From contig JBBMOL010000378.1 of NCBI GenBank assembly GCA_037954665.1, forward strand, positions 248,001-312,000: a stretch of DNA of 64,000 nucleotides. Direction: 5' to 3'. Source of the DNA: Laguncularia racemosa (taxonomy: Eukaryota > Streptophyta > Magnoliopsida > Myrtales > Combretaceae). The position numbers were made by a program, and so were the translations under genes. The first letter of the stretch is position 1, and each line of letters opens with the position of its first letter. Positions 47,101 to 60,239 of this stretch are shown piece after piece. The notes under the pieces are model-generated. The model searched no databases and had not been told where the DNA came from. It was given only the letters and a program-made list of their open reading frames with translations.

Positions 47101-49987
47101 ATCATAATAAAAGTTTAAGAAGAAGTTTCAATCAATGAAGGCAGCAAACGATTCTATGAATGCTATAGAACAATCTATTAATCAATAACCCCAGGAGGGC
47201 AACCACCTTGTTGCAATGTGGTATGAGTTCTTGCAAAGCCTTCATTTTTTCATTTATCCGATCACGGCGCCTCTGCATGGACAATGATACCATACTTTAG
47301 TAAATTAATGACACAGAAAGAAAACAGCTTGTTTTAAGCATATACAATGACTGATCATACCCTTTCAGAGAGGTTGTGGACCTCTGCAGCACGAGATCTC
47401 TTTGTTGATGTGGATCCACGCAATTGCTTTTTCCCATCAGCAGATTCCAGCTCCACATCCTATGGCAGTAAAGAAAAACAGAAATATTATGTACAGTTAA
47501 CGAAACAACATAACTACATGAACAAAACTGCATGCCTTAAACTGGACGCTAGAAGTTCACTGCCAAAATCCTAGGGATTTACCGCACCAAGACAGAACTG
47601 AATATTTCTGCTCATCCTATTATTTTGCAGGTAGACCACGTTACAAGTTCAACAGCACGGTTGCAGGAGTTACAGGTTGGTTAATTATATTCAAATGGAT
47701 ATATAGTTGCTAGTACAATGTAATTAGTACAAATGGATGCAGATGGAAAAGAAAACCCAGAAATATATGCCTCTGTCTTCTGTTCTACATTCTACATCTG
47801 TTATCTCTCATCTCTGTTATCCTCTTCTACACCATCTCTACAGCATTCCCACCTAAAGACACGATTCAATTGAATTATGTAGTTGTTTGTTTACACGCTC
47901 AGTTTGAAAAGAATCAAGGAAAATACTGAAACTTGAACACTAGTTTTTATCAGGATGTGCGAACCAGACCTCCAAAATTTCGCTCTCTTTCTGTCAATTT
48001 CCACTGTTTAAACCGAATGATTAAACGACATAACTTGCTGGTATAAACATTTCCAGACAATATTATTTGAAATTGGTATTTTTAAGATTTCAAATTAGAA
48101 AACTGAGAAAGAATCACAATAAAATAAAACCAATTCCATCGAACTTCAATCATACCATTTTCTTCACTAGGTGCTATAGACTTATAAGAAAAAAAATTAA
48201 ATTAAATATTTCATATTATCTACCATACCACTAGCTATTATATCTATCAAATATAATATATAAACCATTCTCATTGAGATTCTAACTCCATTTGGCAATA
48301 AAATTGGGAGTATTTTCTTTGTTAAAGAATAAAAAATTTAGTATTCTCCAGTATTATAATTCGGGTTTCTTCTATAAAAATTTCATATAATTTAATATCA
48401 TTTTTAAAAGCATTATGATACCAAATAAAATAAAAATAAAACCAAGTTACCACATAAAAAACTCAAACTACAATACAATAAAATAAATTATTTCTTTTTT
48501 AATTTCAAAAGAATGGACGAAGAAAAGAAAAGAAAAATTAAACTATTCTTATAATATCACCCTTATCTTATCAATTTATTCCCTTTGTGTCGTCTGACTT
48601 ATCCTATTATATCGTATCGTATCATATTTTCTGCACAATACATCATCTTATGCTATGTCCGGTCCCGTGGACGTATCCGCCGTTACCGTTATATAACCTA
48701 ACCGGGACGAGTCGACGAGGGAACCAAGTCCCGTGATAGGCGCCGTCAAGTTTAAGTTTCCATAATTCACTCTCGTTGAGCTTTGGAATATGAAACGCTA
48801 GTGTCCACAGCAGCCTACCTCAAGCAACCAATCAAAATCAAACCAAATCTAATCAAACAAAAGCCGTAATAGCTTCCGTGTACTGCTCTCAGACAGCCAC
48901 TGATCACCTAGCTACTGCCACGCGTCCACACTGCCAGTTCCGGAACCCAAAACTCAACTCAATACGATTGACTCTAGTAAATGAAAGCTCAAACTCGACT
49001 CCGTGTTGACTCAGTGTTTACCTCGCTCTGCCACTCAGTTTCGTCACCGCCGCCGGCTTCTCTCGCCTTCCGTTTCCTATCATCCGGCGGCGGAGCTGAC
49101 GGCTGAGGAGTGGCTGTTTTCTCGTGCAGCGGAGGTGGTTCTGCGCTCGCGCTGGATCCTCCTGGCGATGACGTCTCCGTCAATTCGCACGGTTGCACCG
49201 TGTCTCTCATTCCTTCGCCGGCGGAAAAAGCCGCCGCGACGCTCGAGCGCGGGATCTCGCAGGTCTTCGCCTGCGAGAACCTAGGGATTACCGCTGCCGG
49301 TGTATCGCTCGAGTCCACCACCGTCGAGTCGTTCGCTGCGCGCTTCGAGCTCGACGGCCCAGGCTCATCAACTCTCGGCTTGTTCAACCTCGCGAAGTGG
49401 CCGAAGTTTTCAATTCTCTTAGTCGGCAGAGGAGGCATCGGAGGCTTCGAAACGGCGGGAACCGGCGGCATCCGAACTTCCACCGCGGCTGTGGTGACTG
49501 AGGCGGGGGCGGTCGCGCTGGCGGTGGAGGTGGAGTTTTCGCTGGGAGGAATGCAGATGAGATCGGAGCAGAGATCAGAGACGAAGGGGGTGTCGTTGAG
49601 AGGATAGTGAAGCCAGGAGGCCATTTCGTCTTCTTGCATAAAGAGGTTTTGATTCTGGTGGTGGTGGTGGTCATGCGGAATTTGATGAGGTGAGGATTGG
49701 TGCGTCTGGATTAATTGAGCTTGGAGATCAGAGGGCTGAGATTTCTTTAAACACGGCCTTTGGCTCTGCATAACTACATGACCGTTTTGCCACAGCAATT
49801 CCATAAAATCGTCTTCTCCTCGGTCCCTGTTAAAAATTTAAATTTAATAAAAAAAATAATCGTCATCAACAACTGTATCCAAAATAAATATTTGAAGTGA
49901 ACTTTACATGGGGAATTTTTTGCGGGGAGCATGTGATGGAATGGGATAGTCGTCATCCATTTCGAAATCCGGAACGTAGTGATTCAT
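44183..49987 (-). CDS. PIF1: PIF1/PIL5-type phytochrome-interacting bHLH transcription factor (8 coding exons, 533 aa)
   Basis: Coding exons on the minus strand, all with GT-AG junctions and in frame: 49987-49908, 49826-49022, 47459-47361, 47272-47207, 47052-46987, 45671-45267, 44934-44859 and 44187-44183 (1602 nt). Residues 1-15 are the PIF1-like MNHYVPDFEMDDDYP. Residues 36-49 are the active-phytochrome-B-binding motif (ELLWQNGHVVMQSQ), and NFGHFARL, within about residues 135-145, lies where the phytochrome A region is expected. The bHLH domain covers about 314-372, with basic-region HNLSERRRRDR (His-Glu-Arg contacts for a G-box) and DKASMLDEAIEYLKSLQLQ in helix 2. PIF1 is a nuclear repressor of light-induced germination and chlorophyll synthesis, degraded after phytochrome activation. 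Exon 6 has a Met-Gly run (MGMGMGMGM). The last exon adds two bases of Gly and the TGA. PIF3 or another PIF is less likely given the N-terminus. Confidence 0.93.
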
Positions 49988-50330
49988 TTCCACTGATCAA
50001 TTTAGTTGAAGAAAATCAGAATTAGATTCTTGTAATTTTATTTTTTTTTGGGGTTAAAGAATAAACAGGTACAGTGAGAAAAAGGAAACATAGAAACAGA
50101 AAAGAACTCACCGGTGTGCTATGCTATAGAGAGAGAGAGATTAGAAGACATAAACAATAAGTAGTTTCCTGTTTACTTGGAAAAACAACTGGAACTTGAA
50201 GAAAGAAGGAGAGAGAAAGGATAACTTCTTTTTTTTTTTTTTTCGTGGGGGTGGAGGTTGCGGTGGTTGTGTGTTTTTGCTTGCGGGTGTTGTGGTGGCT
50301 AATGCATGTTTGTTTGCGCAGCAGACAAGA
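49988..50330 (-). promoter_or_regulatory. 5' leader with intron and promoter-proximal region of the PIF1-type gene
   Basis: A leader intron is predicted at 50111-49993: donor CCG|GTGAGT (50112/50111) and acceptor TTGATCAG|TGG (49993/49992), five bases before the ATG. Upstream are a GA microsatellite (about 50128-50140) and a T/A homopolymer tract (50227-50243). I cannot place a TATA box with confidence. Confidence 0.7.
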
Positions 50331-53300
50331 CAGCAGTGAATGTTTTTATTTTAGGTGTGGAATGTAAAGTTTTAATGTTGGGGATGAAATGGAACTGTCT
50401 CTTTGGGAGCCATGCTAATTGCAAATGCAAAAGCAGCTCAGAAAGATAAGGTCTCTCTCTCTTTTTTCTTTTTGTAGTAAGAAGTCTGTGCTTCTGTAGA
50501 TTTTCTCTGTCCGAGTAATTAATGATATGAGCTAGAAGAACGACGAAATAGATTTTTGACGATTCCTACCAAACGCTATGCACCCTTTTCCTTCACCAAG
50601 CCCAGGCTTAATAACAAAATAGTCGTATCAAGGCAAAATAAATAAACAGAAAACTTATCTATAACATTATCAAATTATCTTGTATTCCATAATACTTATA
50701 TGTTTTTTTTTTAATTTATAAATTTTAAATTTATGTAATATTAAAAAACTATTTATATATAATATTATCAATTCTTTATATACAAAAAATTATGAAATTT
50801 CTAATAAAATATATAACGTAAAAAATATTTTTTAAAAATAAATAAGAAAGAATGAAATTAAAGAAAAACTAAGATTACGAAGAAAAAAAGGGAAAGAAAA
50901 AGGGAGGAATTTTTTTTTCTTTTTTATAAATTATAAGATTATTATTTATTATTTATATTATTTAATAATATTTTATAGGATAATATAAGGTTTTATATAA
51001 TCTTATACTTTATATGAGTATAAGTTTTAAAGTGAGTGTAATGTAAAAAAATTTCGTATCTATACTTTATTCTGTAAAAGTAGGTTTCAAAAAATTTATA
51101 TTCGTAACCTACTAATTAAGTAAAATATTAAAAAAATATTTTATAAACTAGAATTATCTACGGATAATATGTTTTCAATAACACCTTGAACATTGATACA
51201 TGAAAAACAGTCTCACACAGGGTATATTTACTTGTACATAAATATTTTTTTCCATATGTCACGTCCTAATAAAAAATATTTTTAAAGATAACTGATCTAG
51301 GTTGCCACCTATCTTTTACTCCTTAATATAGGTGGTCGTTGAATGAACAAATACATTCTAACTGCAGACGAGATTATATGGTATTAGCAAGTGATTCTTT
51401 CGTGTTATCGATATAGAAACATTTATATAGAAATTTGTTAATCAAAACGAAAAAAAAAAATGCACGAGCAGTGAAGATGTTTAAAAATATTCAAAATTAT
51501 ATAATTAAAACCTAAAAATATCTTCTTAATTATTAGACAATCTTGTGCTAAATTTTATAGAATATATAGCACAAAAATTCATTATTTTTTTTAAAATTTG
51601 AATTATCAAGAAATCATGATATAATAATTTAATGTAACAGCTTATCTCTTTTGGGAGAAATGGATAATTCAATAAATTCAAGTAATGTGCCAAAATTATT
51701 CCTTTCGAGGCCAAATATCTTATCTTAGCATCAATGTCGGATGAATTAAGAAAAAAAAAAAAGATTTTATTTACAAATACTTATTTAAATTTCTTTTAAA
51801 CAGAAGACTTTTCTATATTTATCTTTCTCATAAAACATTAATTATTAATGTATATCTTTTATTAATTAAACTTAATAAATTTCTAAATCAACTTATGTAA
51901 AATAGATTATTCATGTGAGATAAATTATACCAAGCCCTCTCTTGAGCTATTTAAATTTGCTTTTTTTCTTTTTTTAATCAATCACTAATCATTGTTGAGC
52001 TCAAGCCATCAAATCATATTCATTTAAATTTAACATATCTAAAACAATTTTTTTAATTATAAAGTATTATATTTAAATTTAAATTAAAAAAAAAAACTCA
52101 ATTAATATTTATATTTAGCTAAAATTCAATTGTTTGAATATGTGGATCTTTTGCTAAATTTATTTATTTTTAAAATAAACTCAAATAGCTGGTGAAATGG
52201 TTTCGCTGTCATTCACTTGTACTTATGGTAAACAGTAAACTCCCCTGCAATTATTACTTTTGCAATGTCACATGTTTGCTTGTACTTACTATGGTAAAGG
52301 TTAAGCAGAAGAAAGTATGTCGGCATTCGATTGTCTAAACAATCACCAGAGATTTTTGAGTCCCCACCCGTATAGTTACTTACTCTTCTGTCGATCTTCT
52401 CTGTACAGGCTTCCTCCAGAATTCTAGTTATTCTACGGACCCACATGAATAGGTTGCGTTACAACAACATAGGCACGATGATTTTGATGTTACTTTCGTA
52501 TGCGTTGGACTCTATGCATTATTGCACATTGTCGGTTGAGTAGCCGAAGGCAGTATAAACTTCTGTGGACAGTAGAGTAATTCTCTCTAAAAAAAAGGGA
52601 GTCTTTGTTCGTTTAGAAGGATTTACAAGAAGAGAAAACTTCTTGTACAATAATCTCAATAAATTTTATATGCGAGTTGGTTAAACCACTCAGACTAAAA
52701 ATATAAATTCAAAAGTCGAGAAGGACAAAGATACTCTGAAGGAGCACGGAGGACTACTAAATAATAATATAAATTAATTGACCAGATTGGGTAGTGGGGT
52801 TGCTTTTAAGGAGATAATGACGATTAACGGTAAACTGTCTTCAAAACGTATTATAATTTAGTGCGCTTTACGAGTATGTTGATGTCTGGGACTGGGTATC
52901 TATCATCCTAATATAAAATGAACAAATATTTGAAGTTTAGAAAAGGGGCGATAGAGAGAAGGGCTAATCCAAATCCTACCGCCATAATGGGAGACAAGTA
53001 ACACGTGCCATGTAATTGTTAGGCCGATCATTCCACCATACTCATTAAGACATTAAATTATTATTAATAATAAAATATATTAAATTAAATACTTATTGTA
53101 ATAAATAAATAATTAAAAACTTACTACATTTTTTAAAAGTGATTTTTCATGTATATTATCTCATCAAAATCATAAATGAGACGATAGAAAATTCCAACAA
53201 TGTATAAAAAGAGAGAGAGAGAGAGAATCTCATCCTTCCCATCAAATCATTCTTATTATCAATGAGGCCTCAGGAATATTAATAGCAATGAATAATCAAA

Positions 53301-53404
53301 GAAGGTCAAATGAGAGAATCACAGTCTATGCTTTCTTGTCTTTAATTTTGGTCCAAACGAACAATCCTAATGGTTGTAAATTTTGCATAGGTATGTTGCT
53401 GATT
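50331..53404. other. Intergenic AT-rich region without a recognised gene
   Basis: Long A and T runs, short open frames only, and a GA microsatellite at 53209-53225. I see no coding exon, RNA gene or element ends. The part next to 50331 may hold promoter sequence of the PIF1-type gene. Confidence 0.6.
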
Positions 53405-54540
53405 TTTTCTTTTCTTTTTTTTTTTTTTTTTTCCAAAAGAGACAACCGATATTAAATATGAATTGAGTTCGATACATCAACAATCTCCTCACAGCCTAAG
53501 AGACTAACATCATGACTAGCATCAATCAAAATAAAATATTCTAATAAAGATGAAGTTGAGACACCTAATCATAAGGACGCATCTTCAATCTCATGTGCTT
53601 CACAATCCAAGCTACCACTTGGTTTGCTTGTTGCCTAATTAGTATGAAGGAAATGGAATTAAAATGTGACATCCAATATCTCAAATCATTTATGAAAGTG
53701 AAAAGTTGCCAAGAAAAATTCAAAAGATGAGTAATTGTATTGTAGACAATTATGCTATCCACCTCAACAACAACATTTTACACCTTCCTTTCTAAATAAA
53801 CCACATAACTATACAAAGTTTAGCAAATAAATTGGCCCTTTTATTCTTACTATTTGCTACCACTTCCACGCACGACTCCAACCAAACATCAACAGTAGAC
53901 ACTCTCTCAATGTCAATTCGAATTCCCATAATAGCAAACTAAATTCGTAAGGTCCATGGATAACATAAAAGTACATGCTTAATTGATTCATCATCATTAT
54001 AAAACAAACATCTTAGAGATTGCAAAATATGTCTTCTCACAATATTACATTAAGTTGGCACCTCATTGTTAATTGCTCTCTACATAAAATGCTTTACTTT
54101 TAGCAAGCAAGGACTATGTTATACTCGATTCCAAAAGGCTTTCTCGAATTAGTGGGATGACGAAGCATTCATGTAGTTGCGAAAAGAGTTGCATTGAATG
54201 AAACTGTATGCCAACCTTATGCTGTAATTCCCTTACTTCTCAAAAGTCCATATGAGATGGTCCTGCATACTAATAGAGGATAGGGGTACTTTAAGAGTAG
54301 CTTTGACAAACTGCCTATCAAACTGCTTGTGTAATCCTTGAATGTTTAAGATCTTGAATTAGTATCAATCAATTCTAGAACTTGCAAATCTAGATTGAAT
54401 ATATTTGTTTTAAATTTTGGAACATGCCCTTCTATCTTTAGGGCCCATTTATCCAAGCCTACTCATATAAAGTGCCCATTGCCTACTTGTTATAATGCTC
54501 CTTTCAAAGATAGTCCCTACCTAATATGCTCAAAGGGCAA
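53405..54540 (-). mobile_element. 5'-truncated LINE (non-LTR retrotransposon) with poly(A) tail
   Basis: On the minus strand, remnants of the C-terminal part of a plant LINE ORF2 are visible: GNGHFI and FKTNIFNLDLQVLELID (near 54480-54390), a zf-RVT-like region near 54150-54000, and an RNase H-like end with DSIIVYNTITHLL and FINDLRYWMSHFNSISFI (53762-53640). Stops and frameshifts are frequent. At the 3' end is a run of A on the minus strand (T on plus, 53403-53432), as expected for a LINE tail. The 5' end is missing and no target duplication was found. Confidence 0.8.
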
Positions 54541-55298
54541 TTGCAACATAAATCAAGGATGACACAAAATTTCCAATCAATTGAGGTGTGAACCCTAAAT
54601 TGAAAATGAACCTTAATTTGCGTGAACAAGAACAAATAGAAACAAATCTGGTTGCGTACCAGATATTACACACTAATAGCAATTGGAAAAGGTTTGAGAA
54701 CTATTGATATTACGCAAAACAATTCTTAAGTAAGACTCGCCACAATTTCAAAAGAAATTGATAAGAGTGGGTGTGTGAAAGAGGAGCTCTCCACAGCAAC
54801 AAAAGTCTGATTTTTTATCTCTCTAAAGTCCCTCACAAAACTTACATAACAAGTATTTATATCCTACTACAATTGTGGAAAAATAACCTAAATAAAATAG
54901 CACACATGGCTGGTCACTTCAAGCTCTAATCACATCACAAGGAGGACACAAGACCGGTTCTCCTTTGGTTCAATTCGGTTCATTATGGACAGTGATCCAT
55001 TCACAAACCAATTTCTATTGTGTTTGGTTGTCTTCTTGTAAAACCAACAAAATGTATCTGTTAAGATGTAAAAACAAATATTATAAAATAAATAAAGACA
55101 AAATGTGAATGTATGGGTTCCATTTGTTCAAGTAGGCTTCCAAATGCTAGATCCAAAGGTTTAATTCCCATCATCTCCTCGGGCCTCTAAAAGATTTGTC
55201 CTCAAATTTAATGGGTCTTTTCCTAGACCGAAATCCCTTGTTTGCATGTGCTTGTCGCCCTGAAGTCTTGAGTGCCCATTAGTTTTGTTGATTTGTTC

Positions 55299-55685
55299 CT
55301 AGAATTTGTGTACCTCAGCTAGAGACATAGAAGTCAAGACAACCTGTGCTCCATCCTTCTGAAACACATAAGTGTCTCTAAACCCATCATGTATCACCTT
55401 CTTGTCAACTAACCAAGGTCTACCTAGTAGTATATGAAAGGCGCACATAGGAAGAACATTACAAAAAATTTCATCATGGTATCTATCTCCTATGCTGATA
55501 GGCACCTTAGCCCTCAAAGTAACATACAAACTACCTTGTTCATTTAGCCAATGTAATTTATAGGAATGGGGATGTAGACTAGTGACTAGTTGCAATCTAT
55601 TTACTAATGCAATAGCTATGACATTAGTGCAACTACCACCATCAATAAAAAGAACATACAAATTACCTAGAACCTGACAAGGCAT
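55299..55685 (-). pseudogene. Gypsy aspartic protease fragment (128 codons, open)
   Basis: The frame contains the retropepsin motif FIDGGSCTNVIA (about residues 13-24), the conserved HPHSYKLHWLNEQG and FHILLGRPWLVD, and a C-terminal SLAEVHKF. It is open, but gag upstream and RT downstream are broken or missing, so it is a fragment. Confidence 0.88.
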
Positions 55686-55828
55686 ATGGAATAGGTTTTC
55701 CCTCTATATGTCCCTGACAACTGGAGATTTAGTCATGACCCTGTGCAACACATTAATAGACAGATATTTATCATTTCCCTTGTCTTTATGAGTCTTAGCA
55801 TCAGGATCATCATAATACTCCTGTAGTA

Positions 55829-56080
55829 CTATTGACAAATCTTAGGCTTAATTACTTCTTCTTGACTATCCTCACTATTTCCCTCTATAGCAGTCATCAC
55901 CCATTTGTTGGGACACTGAGCAGCCATGTAACCAAAACCCATACATTTGAAACATTTGATTTGACGCATCTTTCCATTGGTTGTCCCTGGCACTGTTTGT
56001 CGGATTTCAGCCCTAATAATTTCTTTTCCTTTTCCAGTAACTTCCATCTCCCTATTAGTAATAGTGGTATTTTTGTCCAC
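55829..56080 (-). pseudogene. Gypsy gag C-terminal fragment with altered zinc knuckle
   Basis: Residues near 43-58 read CFKCMGFGYMAAQCPNK. In this family the knuckle is CxxCxxxGHxxxxC; here the His is Tyr, which should abolish zinc binding. It lies just upstream of the protease fragment on the same strand. Confidence 0.85.
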
Positions 56081-56259
56081 AGTCTTATTGGTGGCAATTT
56101 ACCTTGCAATCTCGATAGTTAGGGAACCTGATTTGGATATATGATCTAAATTGCTCACATGTATCAATTTCCTTATCTAATAATGTTTGAATTGTATTAG
56201 TGCAGGTATAATGATCAGTCTTTACAGAATGCCAAATGACCTACACTATTGATCAAATT

Positions 56260-56991
56260 GGGAACATCATCGGACTCACATCCAATGGCCCACAATGAAC
56301 TCAATTGACTTGAAGAACCGGCTCTTTGAAGACCATTTTTGTATTTGTTATTTTATCTTTGAACTGTTCACTTTGTAATCATTTTTGGAACATTTTTTTG
56401 GTTTTCTTGTATTTTGTTGAATTAGGACTGGCCACTTAATGGCATAGGTGTAAATTTTAGAACATTTTAATCATAAGTGGAGCAAGTATAAATACTTGCT
56501 AAGTAGGGTTTGTAAGGGACTTTTGATCATTGCATATTGCTGCCCATTTTTCACGTGAAAGCTAGGGTTCATCTCTAATTTCATAAGGCTCTTATCAACT
56601 CCTTCAAGGGTTGTGGCGAGTGGAGACTTAAGGATTTATGAGTAATATCAAATCCCTTAAGTTGATTTCCAATTTCATACTCGTGTGTCATATCTAGTGC
56701 GAATTGGATTGTTCTTGTTTAGGTCTTATTTACACGTCATTTTAGGGTTCTATCTCTATACTTGGATTCGGGCCATTGTAGTGGGATTAGATCCTAAAGA
56801 GTGTTGTTTAATTGTGCTTTTGATTTGAAATACAATTGAGTTGTCATTTGCGTGGAAGTCATTTCACTTAGTATTTAAGGGTTTTGGAGTTTGTTGAATT
56901 TATGCCTCTCGTGATTTGTTGTATGATTCTTCATTTGTTATTGTCAATTGCAATCAACAAGTGAAACACATCATCTTTTTGGTGTCAGAGC
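56260..56991 (+). repeat. LTR-like segment and primer-binding site of a plus-strand Gypsy fragment
   Basis: The sequence from about 56260 to 56970 resembles the reverse complement of 54545-55020 (shared words include AAGAACCGG, TATAAATACTTG, GTTGTGGCGAGT and GTTCTTGTT). It is followed by TGGTGTCAGAGC at 56980-56991, a primer-binding site one base from the Met-tRNA type. This is therefore a 5' LTR reading rightward, head-to-head with the element at 54545-56250. Boundaries are approximate. Confidence 0.6.
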
Positions 56992-57972
56992 ATTGGTTGT
57001 GAGAAGGGATTTGTGTAATTATGAATTCGAAAATTAGGGTTCTTGATTTTAGCACCTTGATCTGAATTGTGGAATTGGAAATTGAATTATTTGATTATGT
57101 TGTTGAGGTGTTATACTTGTTGCTTTTTGTTTTAGAGATGGAGTACTTGCAATATTCCTTATCTCCTTGTGTTGGTTATGAGTGATTAAGGGGAAGTGAT
57201 CATTGTGATCATTTGAGGGAAGTGAAATTTGAAGCCTAGAAGAATGTGATTTTGAATTGTGTAGAGGATTTTGGAAATTGAGTAGTGTGTTTGCAATTTT
57301 CAAATTGCATTGTGTGGAAAAAAGGAAATAATTTGAATTCAAACATCCATTAACTTGAAGTAGTTATTGAGTAGCATTAAGGAGTGTTGTTTGAATTTAA
57401 ATTATCTTACCTTTTATGGAAAATGTTGCATTTAGTGGAGTTATTTGGATTGTTGTTTGCTGCCTTTGTATGTGGATTATGGCATGAGTTGCAACGTGAA
57501 GTGTTATGGTAAGGAAGTGTTATATTTTGAAGTGTTGTTGTTGTTGTTTGAAGGGTTGCATTGTGTGTGTATGTAGTATAAGTGTCGGTGTAAATTGTTG
57601 TGTGTGTAGTGGTGATTGAAGGGTTGCACCATGAATGTGTGTGGTGTGTGTGGCGGTGTGGATTTGAAGGATTGTATGTGGTGTAAGGTGTTGCACATTA
57701 ACACTAAGTGTGAGTGTGAAACCATGACCAAGAAAGGTAAGTGAGTAGTTAAATTTGAATTAAAAAACAAAATGTGAATGTTTAGGTTCCATTTGTTCAA
57801 GTAGGCTTCTAAATGCTGGATCCAGAGGTTTGATTTCCATCACTACCATGTAAGATATTTAGCCACCCCTAAGAGTCTCTAGAGCTTTTAAAAGCCTAAA
57901 GAAGAGAGGAATTAGGAAAACCTATGCCTTTAAGAACCTGCACCCATAAAGCATTGGCATTTGTTGCCACCT
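56992..57972. other. Low-complexity remnant and repeat of the end-of-pol segment
   Basis: 56992-57760 is rich in GTTGTT/GTGTGT with short repeats of GAAGGGTTGCA and holds no recognised protein. 57768-57844 is a direct, diverged copy of 55094-55170 (shared AGGTTCCATTTGTTCAAGTA-like stretch), so another fragment of the same Gypsy family. 57846-57972 is unassigned flank of LTR C. Confidence 0.5.
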
Positions 57973-60082
57973 TGTCGAGTCTAATTTTTGAATTCCCATT
58001 CTTAATCCGATCTAAACTAGATCCTATGCTCATCTAATATAGATCCTCGACTTGAGTTAGGAATTTCGTTTGATTTTTGGAGTTGCCACCCAACTGTTGT
58101 TGGGAAAAAGTGAATTAAGACTAAACGAGCGGATTAGTCTTAATTTGGACTACTAGTCGTCGTTATTTCCTCTTCTCGTTTTTGTGAGAAGAGAAAAAAG
58201 GGAAAACCAGAGTTTCTAAGTCCGGGGGCTAACCTATTAAAACCTATACGGTTACCACCTGATCTCCTAAAATTGTTCATCTTTAGAAATGTGTTTCATT
58301 GTGTTTCTATTAATTTTTTGTTATGTCTTCGAATTTCTTTCAGAAAAAGTATTTTTCATTTATTTTATGGGTTGACCCGAATGGGTGCCTACGTACCTGC
58401 TACTCAGGATCAAACAAGCCGTAGTTCGCTTTTCTAGAAAATCTTTAGTGAGTTGGTGAATTTTAATTTTGAAATTTCTTTCGATTTATGTTCTTACCAT
58501 TTTGGGGATTTTTCCTAAAAAAACTCTAAGCCTAAGCTTGATTTCATTTTGAAAATGATTTTTGTAGGGAAAACATCAATTTTGATTTATTTGGTGAAAA
58601 TGATTTCTCTAAGTGCTAAAACTTATTTATTTGTCTTTTTATGATTTTTATGATTTTTTATTATTTTTGTGATTTCTGAGAATTTTTGGGGATTTTTGTG
58701 GTTTTTGGGAATTTTTGTTGATTTTCGTGATTTTTGGGGACCTTTGTGATTTTTGTGATTTCTTTTGGGAATTTTTGTTATTTTTGGGATTTTTGGTTTA
58801 TTATCCATCCTATTTTGACATCGAAAATTTATGATTATTTTCCTAATTTTTTATTATTTTTCTATATTTATTTATTTATTATTATTATTTTATTTATCTA
58901 TTTATTATTATTTTTCTACATTATTAAATTCTAGAAAAATCTAATTTCTACATTTTCCTATTTATTAAAAATAACACATAAATATATAAATAAATAAATA
59001 ACTAAATAACAAATAATAAATTAATTAATTAATTCAGAATAAATAAATAAACAAAATTAATTAAATAAAAATAAAAAATTCGGAAAATCCGACTTACCTG
59101 GATCCGGGTCGGTGTGCGGGTCGGGTTAGTCGGGTCGGATCGGTCGGACACGGCGGTGGGGTTGGCTCATTCATGGCGTTCCGGCGGTCTTTTGCGGCGG
59201 GTGAAGCGTCGAATCCTAGCTTCTTGAGGGTGCTGAATCCGATGGTGGTGGCGGTTTACTCCCAGAACGTCTCCTTGCGGTGGCTCAACTCCGATCGGCG
59301 GCCGCAACTTTGGGTTTCCTCCGATCTACACTCTTTTCTCTCTCTCTCGCAATTCTGATCTGTGTTCTTGCTTCCTCATCTCCTCCTCTATTTATAGGTG
59401 CTTGAAATCGAGCTGGATAAGCTCGAATTTCCTCCGATTGAAGCTGATCAGATTTTCGGTTGAAAAACCAACTCCGATTCGTGCCCATCCAACGATTTGT
59501 TGCGATTTGATTTTAATTAGATAATGTTTATCTTATTTTTGTTGAAGATCTGTTGGATTTGTGCAAAAAAATCGAATCAAAACGGCCGAAATACGAATTT
59601 TTCTTCGCCGGCGATCTCGGGCTCGAGGTAGGAGACGATCACGCGCCCGGCGCGTGCGTTTCTTCCAACCAATCAGATGCTGCCACGTGTCCTAGATAAG
59701 TCGAAAAATTGCAAAACGCGGAAACTGCTTCCTCCGCGATTCGAACGTCTGACCAAGCCCCCCCCCGCGCGCACCTAGCCATGGTCCGGACCAGCTGGGC
59801 TAGCCCACTTTCGCGATTTTATTTATTTCGCAAATTGCATATATGCAATGCGATTTTTCTATTTTTTTGTATTTTTTGAAATTTCAAAAATTTGTAAAAA
59901 TTGTTTATTATTCATTATTACTATTTCCGAAATCATTTTTCAAAATTGAAGTGTTTTCCTATTTATTTTTATTTTTTGAACATTTTTATTATTTTATGCT
60001 AAATTAGGAAAAATTAGGAAAAATTGAAAATTGATTATTATTGAAAATTATTGACTCCTAGGGCAAAAATGGGGTGTTTACA
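57973..60082 (-). repeat. 3' LTR of copy C (2110 bp)
   Basis: Starts TGTAAACACCCC and ends ...CTCGACA in element orientation. It carries the conserved TATA box (59388-59396), splice donor CCAG|GTAAGT (59098/59097), G-box (59684-59689) and tRNA-like words (TAGCCCAGCTGG at 59791-59802, GTTCGAATCGC at 59736-59746). The stretch 58630-58800 is a purine-rich low-complexity run on the minus strand that gives a spurious Lys/Pro/His-rich open frame. Confidence 0.92.
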
Positions 60083-60239
60083 GCTGCCCCTATTTGTGGT
60101 AAAGTTTGAAAAACTTAACTACAAAGACAAACAAAAGACGCCATTTTTGACCTCTTGAATTAGGTTTTAGTAGGAAAATGCCCCAAGAGCTGATAATCCT
60201 ACGGTTGAAGATGTTCCTAACAATTCAAGGTAATGTTCC

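Larger units (their letters stand above)
54545..56250 (-). mobile_element. Deleted Gypsy element, minus strand (gag end, protease, 3' LTR-like part)
   Basis: Minus-strand order: gag zinc-knuckle region, protease, then at about 55205-55165 an end-of-pol-like segment (GAGGACAAATC...GGCCCGAGGAGATGATGG), then LTR-like sequence to about 54545. RT, RNase H and integrase are absent. The LTR-like part is an inverted, diverged copy of 56260-56760. Confidence 0.65.

Noticed and set aside
49003..49607. Plus-strand open frames opposite exon 2 of the PIF1-type gene
   Set aside because: They are antisense shadows of a GC-rich coding exon with clear protein motifs on the minus strand.
58623..58808. Open frame rich in Lys, Pro and His (PKIPKITKIPK...)
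   Set aside because: It is the translation of a simple repeat (GATTTTTGTGATTTTTGGG) inside LTR C.
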